Source: Halisarca cf. caerulea
Lineage: Eukaryota > Porifera > Demospongiae > Chondrillida > Halisarcidae
DNA length: 27,500 nt
Assembly (NCBI GenBank): GCA_963170055.1
Contig: CAUJGJ010000003.1
Coordinates: 50,001 to 77,500, forward strand
Reading direction: 5' to 3'
Below, in pieces: positions 1 to 13,000 of the stretch; the first letter of the stretch is position 1; every line of letters starts with the position of its first letter. A model generated the notes under the pieces. The model made no database searches. It was not told the origin of the DNA and worked only from the letters and a program-made list of their open reading frames with translations. A program made the translations under genes and the position numbers.

Positions 1-1798
1 AACTCATCAACACACATTAAGATAGAGTTAAGTTAATCTGCACAATATCTTGTCATGCAATATGATACAATATGTCAAACTGCTGCAAACTACTGATCTA
101 CAATCACATACTGAATGGATACTTTTAGATCACACAATGCATATTACTAGGTACTGTGCACTTTCACGCGTAGAAAGCCATACAGATTGCATAGATTACA
201 TTTACACACAGTATGTAGTATGTACGTGACCAGATTTGAGAAGCCAATATCTAGCATCTTTATGTATATCAGTGTAACGATGTGAGGCTTCATGGCTGCA
301 ATCACACATGGAAATCCCTCCTATACCATTATGCAGGGATATTTGAGGGCAATTTGTGAACGTTTCATATACAAGTCAAGTACATCACCTACATACCAAA
401 TCATCAATACTGGTGTAAAGTATGTATGTTGCATATAATTACCAAGGTAATCTCTAGTTACTGAACAATCTATTATATACCCATGCTTTGGCACTGGTGT
501 GAAAATACAATGTCATAATATAGATTTCAATCAGATTACCAAGGTTTTAATTGGCAGGATAGAGAAAGAGAAATGCATGCATGGTTGGTATCTGTATGCC
601 CTTCCATTCACTTTCACAAATTACTGTACATGAAATATGAACTCTATCTTCAAAAATGGTACTGTAAGTTCACTTTGAGAGGATATTCTGCAATAAGATA
701 TTAAGGATCAGGCAAAATAGAACAGTGGAAAGCTTAAGAACATACACAACATGTCTTGATTTACATATTAACATGATAAAGAGTGAGCCCTCATCTCACA
801 TTTGTTTGCTACTGTGTATATTTCAATGTGACATAAAAGGGCAACATTACAACTTTGAAAATGAAAGTCATTTTCAGGATTTTCCTTACTATCCACACAC
901 AAAAAACAATCTAATAACACCACAACAACACCCTATTCATGGCTTCAATCCTTAATCATCCTTTCTACACATAACAAGGAATGGCATATACAGTACAGTA
1001 CTATACTTGAATGAGAAGAAATGAACAGCTTGAGAGAACACTGTTTGCTTGAATGAGAAGAATGAATGAACATATTGAGAGAACACTGCTTGCATGGGCT
1101 TAAACTGAAAAAAAAAAAAAAACCATTGCTTGCAGGAAACCACTAACAGTCACAATCACATGATGTCATTGTATGACATGATTGCATCTGATTTAATAAG
1201 TACCACAGTGAAAAAGTAACAATAGCTGGCTTGGGTGGCTAACAAGATAGTAATAATGTTACAAAGGAATTGAAATTAACTTGTCTGTTCCTGACCTGCC
1301 TGTGATACTGTTAATCATGTGCTGCCCTCAAAAGCAGTACAAAAAGCCACAAGAGAAAACTACCAACCACAAAATAATGGTATCAGTACAATGATCATGA
1401 GCTGCAGTAATGTAAGTGTCCACAAACACGACTTTAAAACAGAAATGTATACTTCCACTCTTCTATACCTCACGGACACCAGATTTTTACAGTTTCTGAT
1501 GTAGCTGTGAAGTAACCCTAGTACCTTTGGTAATCAAGTAAATAGAACCGTGCACGTTTGCACTTATTCACACTACAGGATATACAGCATAATTAGAAGT
1601 CAAATTGTATATAAGAGGATTGCATGGTATAGCATATGCATACTACAGTACTTTACTGAAGTGCATTGAGATACTGATGGCTGTAATAGCGAATACATTG
1701 AAACCGTGATTAGGTGCATAGCTTTGCTATTTTCCGGCACTTGCATGCATAAAATCTAAAAAACTTGTATGAATGATCATTGATGTATTTACAATATA
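1..1798. other. Non-coding stretch with no supported gene
   Basis: AT-rich sequence with many stop codons in all frames; the short open frames show no recognisable domain or biased composition. The only local structure I see is a two-copy tandem repeat at 1007-1093. It may be intergenic or an intron of a gene outside the window. Confidence 0.6.
1007..1093. repeat. Two-copy ~43-bp tandem repeat
   Basis: The segment beginning CTTGAATGAGAAGAA and ending GAGAGAACACTG(T/C)TTG occurs twice head to tail (1007-1048 and 1049-1093). A 3-bp indel and a few substitutions separate the copies. Confidence 0.7.
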
Positions 1799-1988
1799 TA
1801 CAATGAAACCTGTTAATCAGGATATTTGAAAATCTGAATACCTAAACTGGACATCTGGTTGTGGTCCAAATTCTCATAAACTTATGACTGACATATTGGG
1901 CTCCCTTGGAAAATAAGGACACCTCTGTAATCAGGACACTAGCTTTTGGTGGTCCCTAAGGTGTCCGCATTATTCAGGTTCCACTGTA
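1799..1988. mobile_element. Pogo/Tigger-like MITE with TA target duplication
   Basis: The left end CAATGAAACCTG (from 1801) and the right end CAGGTTCCACTG (to 1986) are imperfect inverted repeats. Both match the CAGTGGAACCTC-type termini typical of Tc1/mariner-pogo (Tigger) elements. The element is 186 bp, flanked by TA at 1799-1800 and 1987-1988, and has no open frame. The interior carries repeated phrases such as ATCAGGA and GGACAC that resemble the terminal motif. It is non-autonomous; assignment to pogo/Tigger rests on terminal sequence and TA target only. Confidence 0.7.
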
Positions 1989-2607
1989 GTACGATATACA
2001 CATCCAGTTAAGTACGTAGAACTGATCTTACTGCTATACACATGTAATCATATTGTAACCTCATGAACAATTCTCTCATACATGATTGGTGCTATGGCAT
2101 CTGCATAATGTGAAACACAGATGTCAAACATTAACTCAGCACGTACTGTAGCTCCAAATAATTTGATAAGACTACAATAAATTATGTAACTTGACAGTTG
2201 TCTTGTACATGATATGCTCTTGATGTAACACATGCAACCCAGCAGACTGGAAAATTCAAAACTGAGATAGACTGACCCTCGAGCATTGTCACCACCAGAC
2301 AATTCAACATTAACACCTATTAAAATTGTTTACAATAAAGGCATAACAATGCCAACACAGACACTTTATTTTAATCTGGATGTGAAACATCAGTAATCAA
2401 TCTTTTGTCCATAGTAGTGATGTATATATCACTGCTTGAGCCGTGTCACCTCCATTCTCAAGAAAAATTGCTATACATAGCATACATATTCCATATTGTA
2501 TATGCACTGAAGTAAACACTCACATCACATCATGGTTATACATAGGACAAATATAGATGCATAAAGTTGACCACTAGCCAATAGTCACCAAAACTAAACA
2601 GTTGACA
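1989..2607. other. Intergenic or intronic stretch; one weak exon candidate
   Basis: There is no recognised gene. On the minus strand a frame open from about 2320 down to a TGA at 2048 follows an acceptor-like TTTTAATAG. Its translation begins VNVELSGGDNARGSVYLSFE and I cannot place it in a family. Without homology or a convincing donor I do not annotate it as a coding exon. Confidence 0.4.
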
Positions 2608-2617
2608 TGCACACTCA

Positions 2618-2650
<33 letters not shown>

Positions 2651-2715
2651 GCGTACACACACACACATGCGCACACACGCACACACACACACACACACAT
2701 ACACACACATATGCA

Positions 2716-2779
<64 letters not shown>

Positions 2780-2832
2780 CACATACACACACACATACAC
2801 ACACACACACACACACAGACACACACACACAT

Positions 2833-2885
<53 letters not shown>

Positions 2886-2927
2886 CACATACACACACAC
2901 ATACGCACACAGACACAGACACAGACA

Positions 2928-3005
<78 letters not shown>
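2608..3005. repeat. Long (CA)n/(TG)n microsatellite with interruptions
   Basis: About 400 bp of CA dinucleotide repeat broken by short TGCACATACAC-type and GACACAGACA interruptions. The uninterrupted tract at the 3' end (about 2930-3004) is the longest. All long open frames here (poly-CV or poly-TH) are artefacts of the repeat. Confidence 0.97.
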
Positions 3006-3006
<1 letters not shown>

Positions 3007-3066
3007 GATTGTCATGCATCAAAAGTGCACAAAAAACTGTAAGAGACACAAGCACACCATGCACAC

Positions 3067-3072
3067 TTTATT
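3067..3072 (-). promoter_or_regulatory. Candidate polyadenylation signal for the DIPK1-like gene
   Basis: TTTATT on the plus strand reads AATAAA on the minus strand, about 270 bp downstream of the DIPK1-like stop codon. It is the nearest canonical signal I found downstream of that stop. Confidence 0.45.
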
Positions 3073-3342
3073 AATAGTTGTGAGGTATGCATTTACAGTG
3101 TAAACTCAAAAAGTTGCAGTACAACCTTTACAAAGAACCACAGATTGACTAGGAAATAGTGGACACAATGAAGGATTGTCAGTGATTTCTGGGATATATG
3201 CTACAATGAGATGCCCCTGTACTACAGATAATAGACTCCATTTAATATGATTATGAGTTACAGTAAGGTTGCATAGTTCACAAAACATATACCAGATTCA
3301 ACAGTATTACTCAGAATGTATTCAAAAATCAAAAACTCTGCT

Positions 3343-4965
3343 TTATAGGGAATGTTTCAACAAATCTCTGATTTTGGTAAGTAAATCTAAAGGTGAATGT
3401 ACTAAAGTGTCATTCCAATAATATAAGAGTTTCTGTGGATGGCAGCATTCTTGTAGTAAAAAGACTAGCTTTGTATCAATACTTTGTGGTGGATTTTGCA
3501 GGAGGCCAGATTTCACGTCACATCTTGCTGTAAATATCTCATAACAGAGAACCTATTAATACAGAAAATACAAAGACCATGACCACAAGCCCAGCTCACA
3601 CATACACTGGAAAACAGAGTGCACATTGAACCACACACATATTCACCTGAAGATTACTGGAGTGTAACTTTTTAGTGCATTTTCCTTCAGCACATTTGGA
3701 TGAGCATGAAAAAAAATCACAATCCTTATCTTTCTCACACTGGTCGCCTTGAGTTATGATATTGTACATTGCACGTTCAAAAAATGATATATCCATGTCA
3801 GTTGCCAACACGTGTATATTCCCATCATGATTCTTCTCAACGCCAAAGTTGCTGTATTGCAAATCACAGAGAAACAGTACACCAAATGGAGTCTTCTCAA
3901 AAACTTCAATAATATTCAAGAAATCGAGAGCTACCAAAGCACGTTCCTTCCAAGGTGGCATAGATGACCAGGACAACGAAGACATGGATCTAGAGAGAAG
4001 TGGGTCTCCTGCATATTGTACTGAGAAGAACCTTCCACACGTACCATATACTTTTGGTATGCCCACATACCCATCAAGTAACACATTAATAATGTATTCT
4101 TCTGTGTATACTATTTGTAGACACAGAGCAAACTCTGAATAAGTCATTTCGTTATCAAGATCTTTATCACATCCCTTCAGAATGGTTTGCTTAATAGACT
4201 CATAGGGAGCAGAGTGTACACCAACAGACCTGAGTGAGTTGACAATGTGATGATCAAGGTGTTCACCTTTGTAAACTGCATTTTTATCCATGTACTTAAA
4301 ATGATGCTTTATTTCTACACTGCTTTCTCTTTTAAGTTCTTTCAGAATTACAGAGTGAGTAGAATATTGAACAAAGAATACAACCTTTCCATGTCCAATG
4401 CATCGTATATCCTTAACATCACCTGAACACAAAGAGCTACAGTATGCTCCAGGAGTACGCTGCTCTCGCACACCATCACACTGTATACGTAGATGTACAC
4501 AATACAGAGACCAAAGGTTAATATGCAATTACAATGCAGTTGGTCTACCGGCTAGACCCAATTAATTTGTGACTGACACACAAACCAAATTGCCGTATAT
4601 GCATACACAGATATACAAACAAGGCTTTCATCCATAAACAATGGTATTTGCACTAATTCACTACCAAAATCACAATGTAGTCTCTACCCAAAGACAAGGG
4701 GACATCAATACAGCTGAACGACATTTTCTGATATATATCAAATCTGAACAAAGGGTGAATTACTACTACTAGAATTAAAGCTATATAAATGAGGTGCATT
4801 TACCAGATCTCTGCTGATAAAGCTAGTGCTACAGTTGTGCTCCGGAGAGCTAGAAGTTGGCAGGCCATCCTTTCCTTCTCTGGGTTGAGTATAAATCATC
4901 ACCAAAACCATAGCTGATACAATGCACAACGCTGCGATAATCAACACACTTTGTTTCCATTTCAT
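3343..4965 (-). CDS. DIPK1/FAM69-type divergent secretory-pathway kinase
   Basis: Three coding exons, all phase 0: 4965-4804, 4480-3647 and 3552-3343 (stop TAA 3345-3343). Together they give 401 aa, close to the ~420-430 aa of vertebrate DIPK1 proteins. Residues 6-26 form an N-terminal signal-anchor helix, so it should be a type II membrane protein of the ER/Golgi. A Cys-rich segment follows (CDG..., YCSSLC). Residues 159-170 form a canonical EF-hand loop (D-x-D-x-D...E). The kinase core has VILKELK near 98-104, GTCGRFF, KERALVALDFL, catalytic-loop-like LCDLQYSNFG (D260, N265) and metal-binding DMD (282-284). A second Cys-rich block (302-322) and a C-terminal lobe starting VLCYEIF come last. 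The 3' exon lacks an early ATG and was found by its acceptor TTAATAG and the matching phase. A TGA formed across the 5' splice junction directly precedes the ATG, which fixes the start. The catalytic residues look intact. Family assignment is from memory of the family pattern; which paralogue (1A, 1B or 1C) is not resolved. Confidence 0.88.
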
Positions 4966-5028
4966 TCTGTAAATAGTTAGAAATAAAAAAAAACAAGTGT
5001 GAACCATAGTATACAGCTAGAACTTACC
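4966..5028 (-). other. 61-nt 5' UTR intron of the DIPK1-like gene
   Basis: On the minus strand the donor GTAAGT (5027-5022) and the acceptor TATTTACAG (ending at 4967) enclose only 61 nt. The intron has a T-rich tract and a CTAAC branch-point-like motif. The coding exon begins with a single A before the ATG. The 5' non-coding exon ends ...CACAGTG at 5028, so splicing creates TGA-ATG. Confidence 0.7.
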
Positions 5029-5887
5029 ACTGTGCAAGCTTGGGTGATTAAATGAGATTTCTTTAAACCTAGTGGCCACTATATACGTAGTTAGCATAAA
5101 GTTGAAAATTTTGCAAAATAGATAATATAGACTAGTGCATGGGTACAGGAAGGCTACAGAAAATAAAGTTACATACTTCAGTGAATTACCAATCTCAGTG
5201 AAGTACTAAGGATAACAAATCTTAAGGCACTTGTGCAAAACAAATTCTGTGAAGCTGAGTGTAAGCAGTAAGTCCTGATAAAGGAGTGAAGGACTAGGCA
5301 GACAGATGAGGGCAGTCTACCACTGGTCCAGAGAGAGAGAGAGAAAGAGACAATAAGCTGAAGGCCCCATATAAAAAACTTTCGAAGAAAAGAATGATTA
5401 AAAAGAGTAAATATTAAACTAGGACAATCAGACGAAACACTACTGTTTCATGCCAAGGTGCTATAAGACCTTTCAAGAAATTTTACCCTTCATTGATAGC
5501 ACTGGTAAGTAGTAGAATCAGAGCTACTTAGAAGCCTATCATGATAGGATTTGTCGAGCAGAATATGAAACTACTACATAAATGATTTTAAAGAGACATA
5601 TTCACCAAAAATTATGTCTTGGTCTATAGTGTCAACCAAGAGATAGCATCATGATAGTGGTGAATACCCACAGCTGAGGACAGATCAATTCAATGTGCAA
5701 TAGGCAATTACTCTAAGGAATTTGTTCTTGAATCCAAAAGGACTTCCAATTAAAAGCTTGTATAGAAAGGGTATACTGTATATTGAAAATGTGATCACAA
5801 ATAAAATATACAGGAGCTATGGAGAGGGCAGACAGCTATGATGATAAACTAAAGAATGTCCACTAACTACATCAGAAACTGTTTGTA
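5029..5887. other. Likely promoter side and intergenic DNA of the DIPK1-like gene
   Basis: No coding signal. The first ~80 bp should contain the 5' non-coding exon and the transcription start of the minus-strand DIPK1-like gene. A short GA-rich tract lies near 5330-5350. I see nothing else with definite structure. Confidence 0.5.
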
Positions 5888-6640
<753 letters not shown>

Positions 6641-6642
6641 AC

Positions 6643-6661
6643 ATTACACACACACACACAC

Positions 6662-6740
<79 letters not shown>
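6643..6740. repeat. (CA)n microsatellite near the SOD2 promoter
   Basis: About 98 bp of nearly pure CA with one CG interruption, ending roughly 265 bp before the SOD2 start codon. Its position makes it part of the likely promoter-proximal region. Confidence 0.95.
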
Positions 6741-6742
<2 letters not shown>

Positions 6743-7005
6743 GCATTTTTCATACCGAATAGCACTCATTCTTTGAAGTCGTGCAGTAACCCAATTTCGA
6801 AATCAAACAATTCCGTATCATCACCGCATCGCGTAAAATTTTATGATGTCAGCTAACCAAGATACTTTGGTGCTACAAAAATTAGCAGTGCGCGAGTCAA
6901 GGCGTTTACGAGGGGAAGTCCCTGATGCCGGCCTTTATTCGCCTATGAGCGTTAATTTGTTTTTGTTTTATCGGGTGAGCTAAGAGTCCAGCACCACGAA
7001 GTACA
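6741..7005 (+). promoter_or_regulatory. Presumed SOD2 promoter/5' UTR with upstream ORF
   Basis: This stretch is visibly richer in CG dinucleotides than its surroundings. It contains a 46-codon open frame at 6843-6983 starting ATGATGTCAGC and ending 22 bp before the SOD2 ATG. A good donor, CGG|GTGAGC, lies inside it at 6974/6975. Whether this is a uORF or part of an alternative first exon depends on the unknown transcription start. No TATA box stands out. Confidence 0.45.
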
Positions 7006-10000
7006 ATGCTGTCAAGGTTTTGGAGATTTGGTCCGAGCAACAGGGTTTCTGCTTTGGTTAGTTCTTGTACCAATCGTAATAAGCACACTCTTCCTGACCT
7101 CCCATACGACTACAATGCGTTGGAGCCGCACATCTCGGCAGAGATTATGGAGCTACATCACTCAAAGCATCACGCAACCTATGTGAACAACCTTGTCGTG
7201 GCTGAGCAGAAGCTGGCCGAAGCTATGACTAAGAGTGAGTTTTATTTACATGAGTAATAAAGGGAGTTGATTACGGATCCTGTAGTTGTTGTTGAAACCG
7301 CAACATTATTCAAATTGTGGAATTCAAATTGTCAAGTGATATTTCATTAATATCTCTAGCAATAATAGCCTCATTATTTCACTAGGATATAGACTTTTGG
7401 CCCCTAGTAGACCTTTTTCAAAACTAAACCAGTAATATGTTTAAAGAGGCAAGACTTTTCCTGGAGTGATTGTTGTCCCACCATAGACTCTTAATCCATG
7501 GTCCCACACTGTGCTACGTACTCGCAAAGGAACTGCATATACTAAGTAACTTTATACACATTGCATACATAGTCACTATGGATAATCACTATCCAGAGTG
7601 AAGTATGTAACATTTTCATGAGGGTGTACTGAGATCACCTCCCCTTGGGTACACATAATAGATCCAGGACACTATTTCAATTTGGTTCTGCTAATTGGGT
7701 ATTGTCTAATGTTCCAGATGTACTTTACCTGTCTGCACTCTTTCTTAAAGCTGTTTAGGTTGGATGACTGATATTAATTGGTTTGGTTTGTAGTATGAGG
7801 ACCATTTGTCATGCTGGAGACCGTTCCCATTGCACAACGGATTCAGTAGTTAGCTCATATGATACGTATATGGTTGACGTGTGCCCAATACTTACAGAAT
7901 GTCGTTTTCTCCCCTTCTTATGGATTATTTGAATAGTACTACATTTGTTCCAATTACAACCCTAAGTAAACAACTTGAGTAGAAGGTCTTCCTTTAGAAA
8001 AGAGAATAATATTTGTGCCCCAAACTGGTGCTATCCTTCGCAGGGTGTAGAAGTTAGAACCATTTCAAGCAGTTTGAATATGAAGGTACCTCAAGTGTGC
8101 ACACAAAGGATTGATTCTGTTTTGCATGACTACTGTGTTTTGCAAAGATAGAGAGAAGCCTGTAATTGCAGATTGTCAAGCAAAGGCTACAGTCTAACGT
8201 TGGCTTCACCAATTTGCACATTTCTATAGTACAGTCTATATATTTGTAGATTCCAATTTCTGAGTGCCCTTGAGAAGTGTATTCCTTGCACAGTTACTTC
8301 AAATTTGGAGGAAAAAGTGTAAGACTTATATCAGCAGGGTACCTTGATTAAGGCGGTGCTCTACTTGAACAATATGGTAGTTATTTAATGGATTGGTAAT
8401 GTCATAGATTGTGGTGAAATGAATGGGATTTGAATGGACTATGCAATTTTTGTATGTGTCCTCCGTCTTTCATGGCGCTCAAGTCATATCACTTGTTCAC
8501 TTTGCCAAACCCTATGTGTTGTACGTTCAACCAACAAATTTTTTCATTGGTTCCACCTGAATTTTTCTGGCTGCTTGGCATGAGCACCTTCGGCGATGAG
8601 TCCATTAGGTCTTATACTCTTTCTTTGATCATCTGTTTGTCTCCTTTGCCCTATTCTGTCTTTAACCTGGTAGTTGGGGTGAGCCTGAGCAAGCCCCACA
8701 ATGATGTGATGTACGTGGGTCGTGTCTGTGGCTGGTTGGATATGTGCTAATGTACGTATATTTGTGTTGTACGTTCAGCTGGCAAAATTTTGACAGGTGT
8801 TGTACATTCAGTCAACAAAGTTTTCACCTGATTTTTCCAGCTAAATAACACCATGCACCTTCAGCAACGATTCTTGGGTGCTTTCTGTTCTTTCTTTGCG
8901 TGTTTTGCCTGCTCAGTGGGCCCTCTCCTCTTTTTCACCTAGGGATTTGGGATCTAATGGGCAATTGAGGCACTAAAATTTGTTTTCGATGTTTGTCCTT
9001 AATAACACAACTGCACGTTGATTACCTCCTCTGAGGTAAACAACAAATGCAGGAGCAAGGCATCCACTCTCCCCTGACTCCTGTGTTGTACAATTTGTGT
9101 TGTACAGCTGTAAGCTGAGGAAACAACAGGAGAGTGACCATTGTGTCAATTAGCTACAGCGCTGCTGTTGCAGATTGAGGTAAATAACAAAGGCACGTAC
9201 AAACATATTTACTATGCAACGTGCAGCTACACTTGACATTGTTCAATCGGTTCTAAGCTTCTATGCATTCCTGTGCCAAATCTCTAGCTGCCCCGTGCAT
9301 CACTTTCATGTGTGCACATAACCACACAAAGCCCACAGTAGGCAACCATCATTGTCATCCTATTGTGAAAGAATGGGCTGCTCATTGATTGTCTTTATGT
9401 CTCTAACAGTAGCTCAGGCTCGCCCCCATGATGATAAATCATCTGCGTAGTTATGTAATAACGTAGCACTGCGATCCTACCTATAATTAAGTTTGCAACT
9501 CACTGAAGGTCAAGTGATTGTGCCTTGGTATCTATGGTTGTGCCATATACAGAGACTTGTCAGGATTACTGAATAATTTGATCACTTTTGGTAACCTAGT
9601 GAATATTAGAGTCACACGACAGAAATTGGAATGGGTGGAAATTCAACATGGTTAGAATAGAAATATACCAAAGAATTTGGCCTGAGATACCCTCTCCATT
9701 AAGTATAACTGGCCACTGGAAACATTCTCTGACTCTGCACCTGTGGAAATCCATTCTCCATTGATCATTCAATGATCTGCAAATATGGGGGCCTTACCAC
9801 CAGTGATATACCAACATCAGAGATCTAACCTGCACACTATTGGAAGGGGTCTGCAATTATGTTCAATCAGAACCGATTCAGCAAGATCCGAAGTAAATGA
9901 TGAACCTCTACACACAGCAGTAAACAGAAAAGATGATGGCCACTGTGACATTTCATGCTCTATGATTTGTGGGGAAAAGGACAAGTGCCTTTTTAGGGTA

Positions 10001-13000
10001 TTTTAGGGTATTTTATCCGAACGTACAGTCCTACCAAGCCTTCAGGATTAAATCCCTGTACAGATGCCACCAAAATGAAAAGAAAAAAAAATGATTGGAC
10101 ACCGAGTGTGTGAAATTGGGAATGGATGTTTCACTCCAATTGTGATGGTGACCTTTGGAGGAATGAGCAAGCAGACTACGATTTTCTACAATCAATTGAC
10201 AAACCTCCTTTGAGAAGCGGGGCACATCCTATGCTGCCACCGTAACCTATCTGAGATGTAGAATTACTTTTGAGCTGATCAAATAGGCAACAATGTGCGT
10301 CAAAGGAAACCGATCTACTTCATGCACCAGTGGGTCGTAGTGACAACATTGAACTGGCCATGGCTGAGAGCCAGTTCAAATGCTGATTTCATTTTAGAAG
10401 ATTGACAGTTTTTTTCTAAATATTCATTGCATAGTTTGTTTATTCCCTTCTTATTTTATCTACGTATATACAGTAATTCACTATCTTACTATTATGCAGA
10501 TGATGCTAAGGCTGTCATTCAGCTGGAACCTGCAATTAAGTTTAATGGTGGAGGGCACATTAACCATTCAATCTTTTGGACCAATCTTTCCCCAAAAGGA
10601 GGTGGTGAACCAGAAGGTGAGGGCTGATGCTTGTTGACAGCAGTGTTTCTAGCAATGCTACTAGTTCAAATTGTTATCTTGTTGTAGTGTAAATGTAGTC
10701 GTGTTTGTCATTTGTTTGGTGTCATACGTTTATCTACAGTTTATGTACTAGTATGCTCAGCTATAGTTAGTAGGTAGGTAGCAAGTACAATGTACGTACT
10801 TACTGTATGCAGTATGTAGCACTAATTTTTGTGGGGCATATATTTTGCGAATCAAAAACTTCGTTGTATTTCACGATTTTATTTTTGCAAATGGACGAAT
10901 CCCTACTGTACATTAGGTTATTATTTATAGACTATGAATTTAACCAAACATTTGCATTTGAATTTTCATAAATTCAAGCTTATTCGGGAAATTCACGTAA
11001 ATTAGTACCTATACAGATTGGTGACTTTTTACTACAAGAATGGGACTAATTAAGGTAACTTGGTCTATTTTATCTTCTTCATTGAAGTATCATATTTTCA
11101 GTGGTTCATAAGGAAGGTTCCTACATACATGAGCAGACGTTTAGATATTTTTTTGTTATGTATGTCTATGTGCCAGTGATATTATTGTAGTCTAATTTTT
11201 TAATCATAGTAACTTATTGGAAACTTTCTTTGTAATCAAAGATCATGAATTTCAATTGACTATTATCTTGCTTGAAAGTTTTAGAGTTGTAAATTCACCA
11301 ATGGGTTCTCTACAAAGTTTTAACAATTTTTATTTAGGATTAATACGCTGACTTAGTACTACTCTAAACAACCAAATAATTTCATACATACAAGTGTATA
11401 AAATGTGGCTCAGAGCTACATCCTAACAACCACAAAGTTCTACTCTTAGTGAATGTGTGCTGTACAGTATACAAATGTCAATCCTTCATGTTTCCCTATT
11501 AAGATGTACTTGTGTATTCAGCTGCGCGGATCCTCTCTGTACTCTGCATTGTGCATAGATTGTACTCTCATCCCACTCATGTGTTGCAGGTGAACTTATG
11601 GAGGCTATAAAGAGGGATTTTGGCACCTTTGAAGAGATGAAGTCGAAGTTGTCCTCGAAGAGTGTAACTGTGCAAGGATCTGGATGGGGTTGGCTGGTGA
11701 GGGGCTTCACTATGTACATATTTGTAGCAGTATACGTTTGAGCATTGCCATTTAATAGGGCTATAACAAAGAATCAAAGAGACTTGAAATTGCTACATGT
11801 GCGAACCAGGATCCTCTGGAGCCAACTACAGGTGTGTTGTACAGGTAGACACTGAACATGTGAATGATAGCATTGTGCAGTATGTGATGTTATGTTTGTG
11901 GCATGTTCATGTTGTATTCACCTATCTATTATAAGGTTTATTACAGTACTACTTACTGTTTGCCTCTGGGTTATAAGGACATTCTTTAAATGTATGTATT
12001 TTGTATCCTCTATGTTTTCGATCTAGTTATAGTGTGTGTGCCTGGAAGCAGCTGAATTATGTATGTATCTGCTGTGGCTGAGGAGATAATAAACCAATAG
12101 AGGTTTAAAGATGCATGTCTGTTGAATATATTCATTATAGCTTTTAAGCAATACTGATTAGTATTTGCACTGAGGGTAAAAGTAAAGTTAGTTTAGGATT
12201 CTAAGCAAACTGATTGCATTTGCACTGAAGAGAAGGAAAAGGATGCTGTATTTCATAGAAAACTGCTTTTTGCCGCTAAATGGAGGGGTATATTTGAACT
12301 ATTTCAGTAGTCTATGGACTTATGTTGTTGCCGTGATGCTTGTCAATGTCAGAATAAAATGGTGGAAACCATACAATGATAGTTTGGTAGTTTCAGAGGT
12401 CTGAAGCTGGATTTTAGGAAATCAAACAAAAATTTCTTCTTTGATATGTAGAATGGTTTAGCTTGCAAATTAACTTTTTTGACCAAAAGTGGTATGGCTA
12501 TGGCCGCACCAGCCGTACTAGCTCCAACAGCCTTGATATTAACTACATTTTATATGTTGCTATGTACATAATATGTATAACTGGTTCCAAAGGGCATCTC
12601 CATAGCTTGCTATGTTTTCATTATATTTACAGTAACAGATATGCATTCTTAAACCTCTATAGTATTATTACTGCCTCTTGCACAGCAGATACGTATAAGA
12701 GTGAAATCACTGACACACAATCATGTAAAGAGGCATTGTCCAAAAACTCTTGAAACAAAGATACTGTAAGTCTAGACAGAGTTTAGTTGAAGCGAGTGTA
12801 CTGGTAAATTCCTACATCCTGCACAGCCGTACCTCACAGTTGTGTTTCCAAATTCTTTACAGAGATGATCCTAGGAAGCTTTTAACTTCTGCATCTTGAT
12901 AGCTACGTACTGTATATAGTGTACCAAAATGCACCAATAATGTTGTGATAGGTGTTAAATATTATTAGTTTTTGGATGAAATCAGATTTGTGTGAATGGA

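Noticed and set aside
2536..3103. Six long overlapping open frames rich in Cys-Val or Thr-His
   Set aside because: They are translations of the (CA)n array in every frame; a dinucleotide repeat without stops always yields these.
3849..4142. Plus-strand 97-codon open frame
   Set aside because: Lies opposite the kinase core of the DIPK1-like exon, whose family motifs are on the minus strand.
6906..7088. Minus-strand open frame over the SOD2 first exon
   Set aside because: Antisense shadow of the SOD2 targeting peptide and 5' UTR; no domain.
8430..8750. 106-codon open frame in SOD2 intron 1
   Set aside because: Low-complexity hydrophobic translation overlapping a diverged repeat pair, no recognisable domain, inside a well-defined intron.
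9785..10006. 73-codon open frame in SOD2 intron 1 with ankyrin-like phrase EPLHTAV
   Set aside because: Only one short phrase resembles ankyrin repeats and the rest does not continue the pattern.
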